From contig NZ_LR594671.1 of the NCBI RefSeq assembly GCF_901827185.1, forward strand, positions 2,852,001 to 2,916,000: a stretch of 64,000 bases of DNA, read 5' to 3'. The notes beneath the pieces were generated by a model. It was not told the origin of the DNA, did no database searches, and saw only the letters and a list, made by a program, of their open reading frames with translations. Numbering within the stretch: the stretch's first letter is position 1; the number at the start of each line of letters is the position of its first letter. A program made the translations under genes and the position numbers. Origin of the DNA: Variovorax sp. PBL-E5 (GTDB taxonomy: Bacteria > Pseudomonadota > Gammaproteobacteria > Burkholderiales > Burkholderiaceae_C). Of this stretch, positions 63,037-64,000 are shown piece by piece.

Positions 63037-63336
63037 TGCCTGCGCGGACCTTGCGTGCATCGCGCCTGTCGGTCGACGGCGACGGCATCGCGCTGTTCGA
63101 GCACCTGCGCGGCGGGGCGCGCAATCCGCTGTCGATGGACTTGCGCGCCGACTACGCCGAGATGCTCGATCACGTGGAGGCTGACCCGGCGGTGCGCGCC
63201 CTCGTGATCGCGGGCAGCGGCGGCAGCTTCTGCGCCGGCGGCGATGTCAAGGACATGCGCGAGCGGCTCGAGCATGGACGGCAGACCGCGCCCGCAGTGG
63301 CGCGGCGGCGCATCCTGGACCTGCACCGCTGGCACG
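63036..63336 (+). pseudogene. Enoyl-CoA hydratase fragment (5' part only)
   Basis: About 100 codons of a second crotonase, starting at ATG 63036 in a TGATG overlap with the CoA-transferase gene. It is clearly related to the gene at 58568: AGSGGSFCAGGDVKDMRERL against TGSGGSFCAGGDVKGMNERL, and LHRWH against SHRWL. After LHRWHA the frame runs into unrelated coding sequence. Downstream of that point another frame encodes the end of a Bug receptor. The catalytic second half is missing, so it is inactive. Confidence 0.8.
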
Positions 63337-63939
63337 CCGGTGTTCATCTGGGTCGGCAGCGGCTTTCCGGCACAGAAGCGCGCGGACATGCTCGCCCTGG
63401 TGAAGGCGAAGCCGGGGCAGTACAACCATTCGTCCTCGGCCCCGGCGACGCTGGCGCACCTCGGCAGCCTGGTGTTCTTCGAACGCGCAGGCGCCCAGCT
63501 GGTGCATCTGGGCTACAAGGGCTCGGCGCAGGCGATGAACGACTTCCTTGCGGGCGTATTCCCGATCTACTTCGAAGTCGCGCAGCCCGTGGCGCCGCAG
63601 CTCAAGGCCGGCAAGGTCCGCGCGCTGGCGGTGGTGGCGGGCCGCCGCAGCCCGCTGATGCCGGACGTCCCCAGCGTCGCGGAACTCGGCTATCCGTCGA
63701 TCGATGCGGTACCGTTCATGACCCTGATGGCGCCGGCCGCGACGCCCAAGGCCATCGTCGCGCGCCTCAACGACAATGCCCGGCGCGCACTGCAGTCGCC
63801 CGAGGTGCGTGCCAGACTGGCAAGCTTGTACTTCGAAGTGGCTGACGGCGGCGATCCGGCTGCAGTGGCCGCATGGTTGCGCGCGGAGTCGGACAAATGG
63901 GGCGAGGTGATACGGCGCCACGATCTGAAGCTGGATTGA
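63337..63939 (+). pseudogene. Bug family receptor fragment (3' part only)
   Basis: About 200 codons of a Bug-type substrate-binding protein lacking its signal peptide and first third. It reads TPVFIWVGSGFPAQKRADML, then GYKGSAQAMNDFLAG, VRALAVVAGRR, LMPDVPSVAELGYPS and ends at 63939. It begins in a different frame at the exact point where the hydratase fragment stops. An open frame from ATG 63244 spans the join but its first 30 codons are not Bug sequence. This is the right side of a deletion junction, with no export signal and therefore no function expected. Confidence 0.78.
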
Positions 63940-63971
63940 ATCCATCGCAACGCACGGAGAAAAGGACACTC

Positions 63972-64000
63972 ATGAATCCGCAATCGCTTGCACTGTGGCA
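63972..64000 (+). CDS. Start of next gene, truncated by window end
   Basis: ATG at 63972 has AAGGA about 7 nt upstream and begins MNPQSLALW. Only nine codons are visible, so the product cannot be named. It lies 32 bp after the Bug fragment on the same strand and may belong to the same catabolic cluster. Confidence 0.5.

Noticed and set aside
63244..63336. ATG 63244 as a real start for a 231-residue Bug receptor
   Set aside because: The first 30 codons are an out-of-frame reading of the hydratase fragment. They contain no signal peptide and no Bug sequence.

Overview
The window is about 68% GC by eye, with dense, often overlapping genes, GTG and TTG starts and strong G/C third-position bias. 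Gene content points to a betaproteobacterium of the Comamonadaceae, most likely Variovorax or a close relative. The evidence is an fdsGBACD-type soluble formate dehydrogenase, a betaproteobacterial cysI-DUF934-cysH-cysD-cysN cluster, Bug-type solute receptors and intergenic CCCCC/GGGGG palindromic elements of the kind common in that family. This assignment is inferred from gene content; no marker gene was available.

Layout. 1-2.9 kb: the end of azoR, an AhpD-like protein, a MarR regulator, an FMN reductase and serine acetyltransferase. 2.9-7.6 kb: a leftward sulfur-source operon, sbp-ssuE-ssuA-ssuC-ssuB-mop, closed by a clear terminator; the monooxygenase gene ssuD is absent. 7.7-11.5 kb: yggX, mnmC, a transglutaminase-like protein and a hemolysin-III protein. 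11.5-20.4 kb: the formate dehydrogenase operon fdsG-B-A-fdhD-D (leftward) with a divergent regulator. An IS110-family element of about 1.48 kb sits between fdsG and fdsB. 20.5-22.1 kb: an MFS transporter. 22.3-27.7 kb: sulfate assimilation (cysI, DUF934, cysH of the APS-reductase type, cysD, cysN). 27.8-29.9 kb: ferredoxin, a ferredoxin-NADP-reductase-like flavoprotein and a PAP2 phosphatase. 29.9-35.3 kb: thiamin genes (TPP riboswitch-cytX; thiD convergent with it; thiO-S-G-E). 35.3-41.9 kb: an acyltransferase/SGNH protein and a five-gene branched-chain-amino-acid-type ABC transporter. 42-48.5 kb: an RND efflux system with a divergent MarR regulator. 48.5-53 kb: a compact catabolic cluster (Bug receptor, acyl-CoA ligase, citryl-CoA-lyase-like protein, TauD-like dioxygenase) behind two palindromes spaced 60 bp apart. 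53-54.5 kb: a phospholipase D remnant and a nitronate monooxygenase. 54.6-64 kb: a MalT-like LuxR regulator followed by a second CoA-dependent catabolic cluster (Bug receptor, enoyl-CoA hydratase, tandem-fused acyl-CoA dehydrogenase, CaiB-type CoA-transferase). That cluster ends in a deletion chimera of a second hydratase and a second Bug receptor.

How it works together. Two sulfur routes (sulfate reduction to cysteine, and organosulfonate uptake) share the window with serine acetylation, thiamin sulfur-carrier chemistry and formate oxidation. The two Bug-receptor clusters look like peripheral routes for unidentified organic acids activated as CoA thioesters.

The most striking signal is in the IS110 element. 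Its 5' non-coding region carries four short segments, in the order expected for a bridge RNA, that match the left flank, right flank and both ends of the element. This lets the exact insertion point (a CT core) and the ancestral fdsG-fdsB junction be reconstructed from sequence alone.
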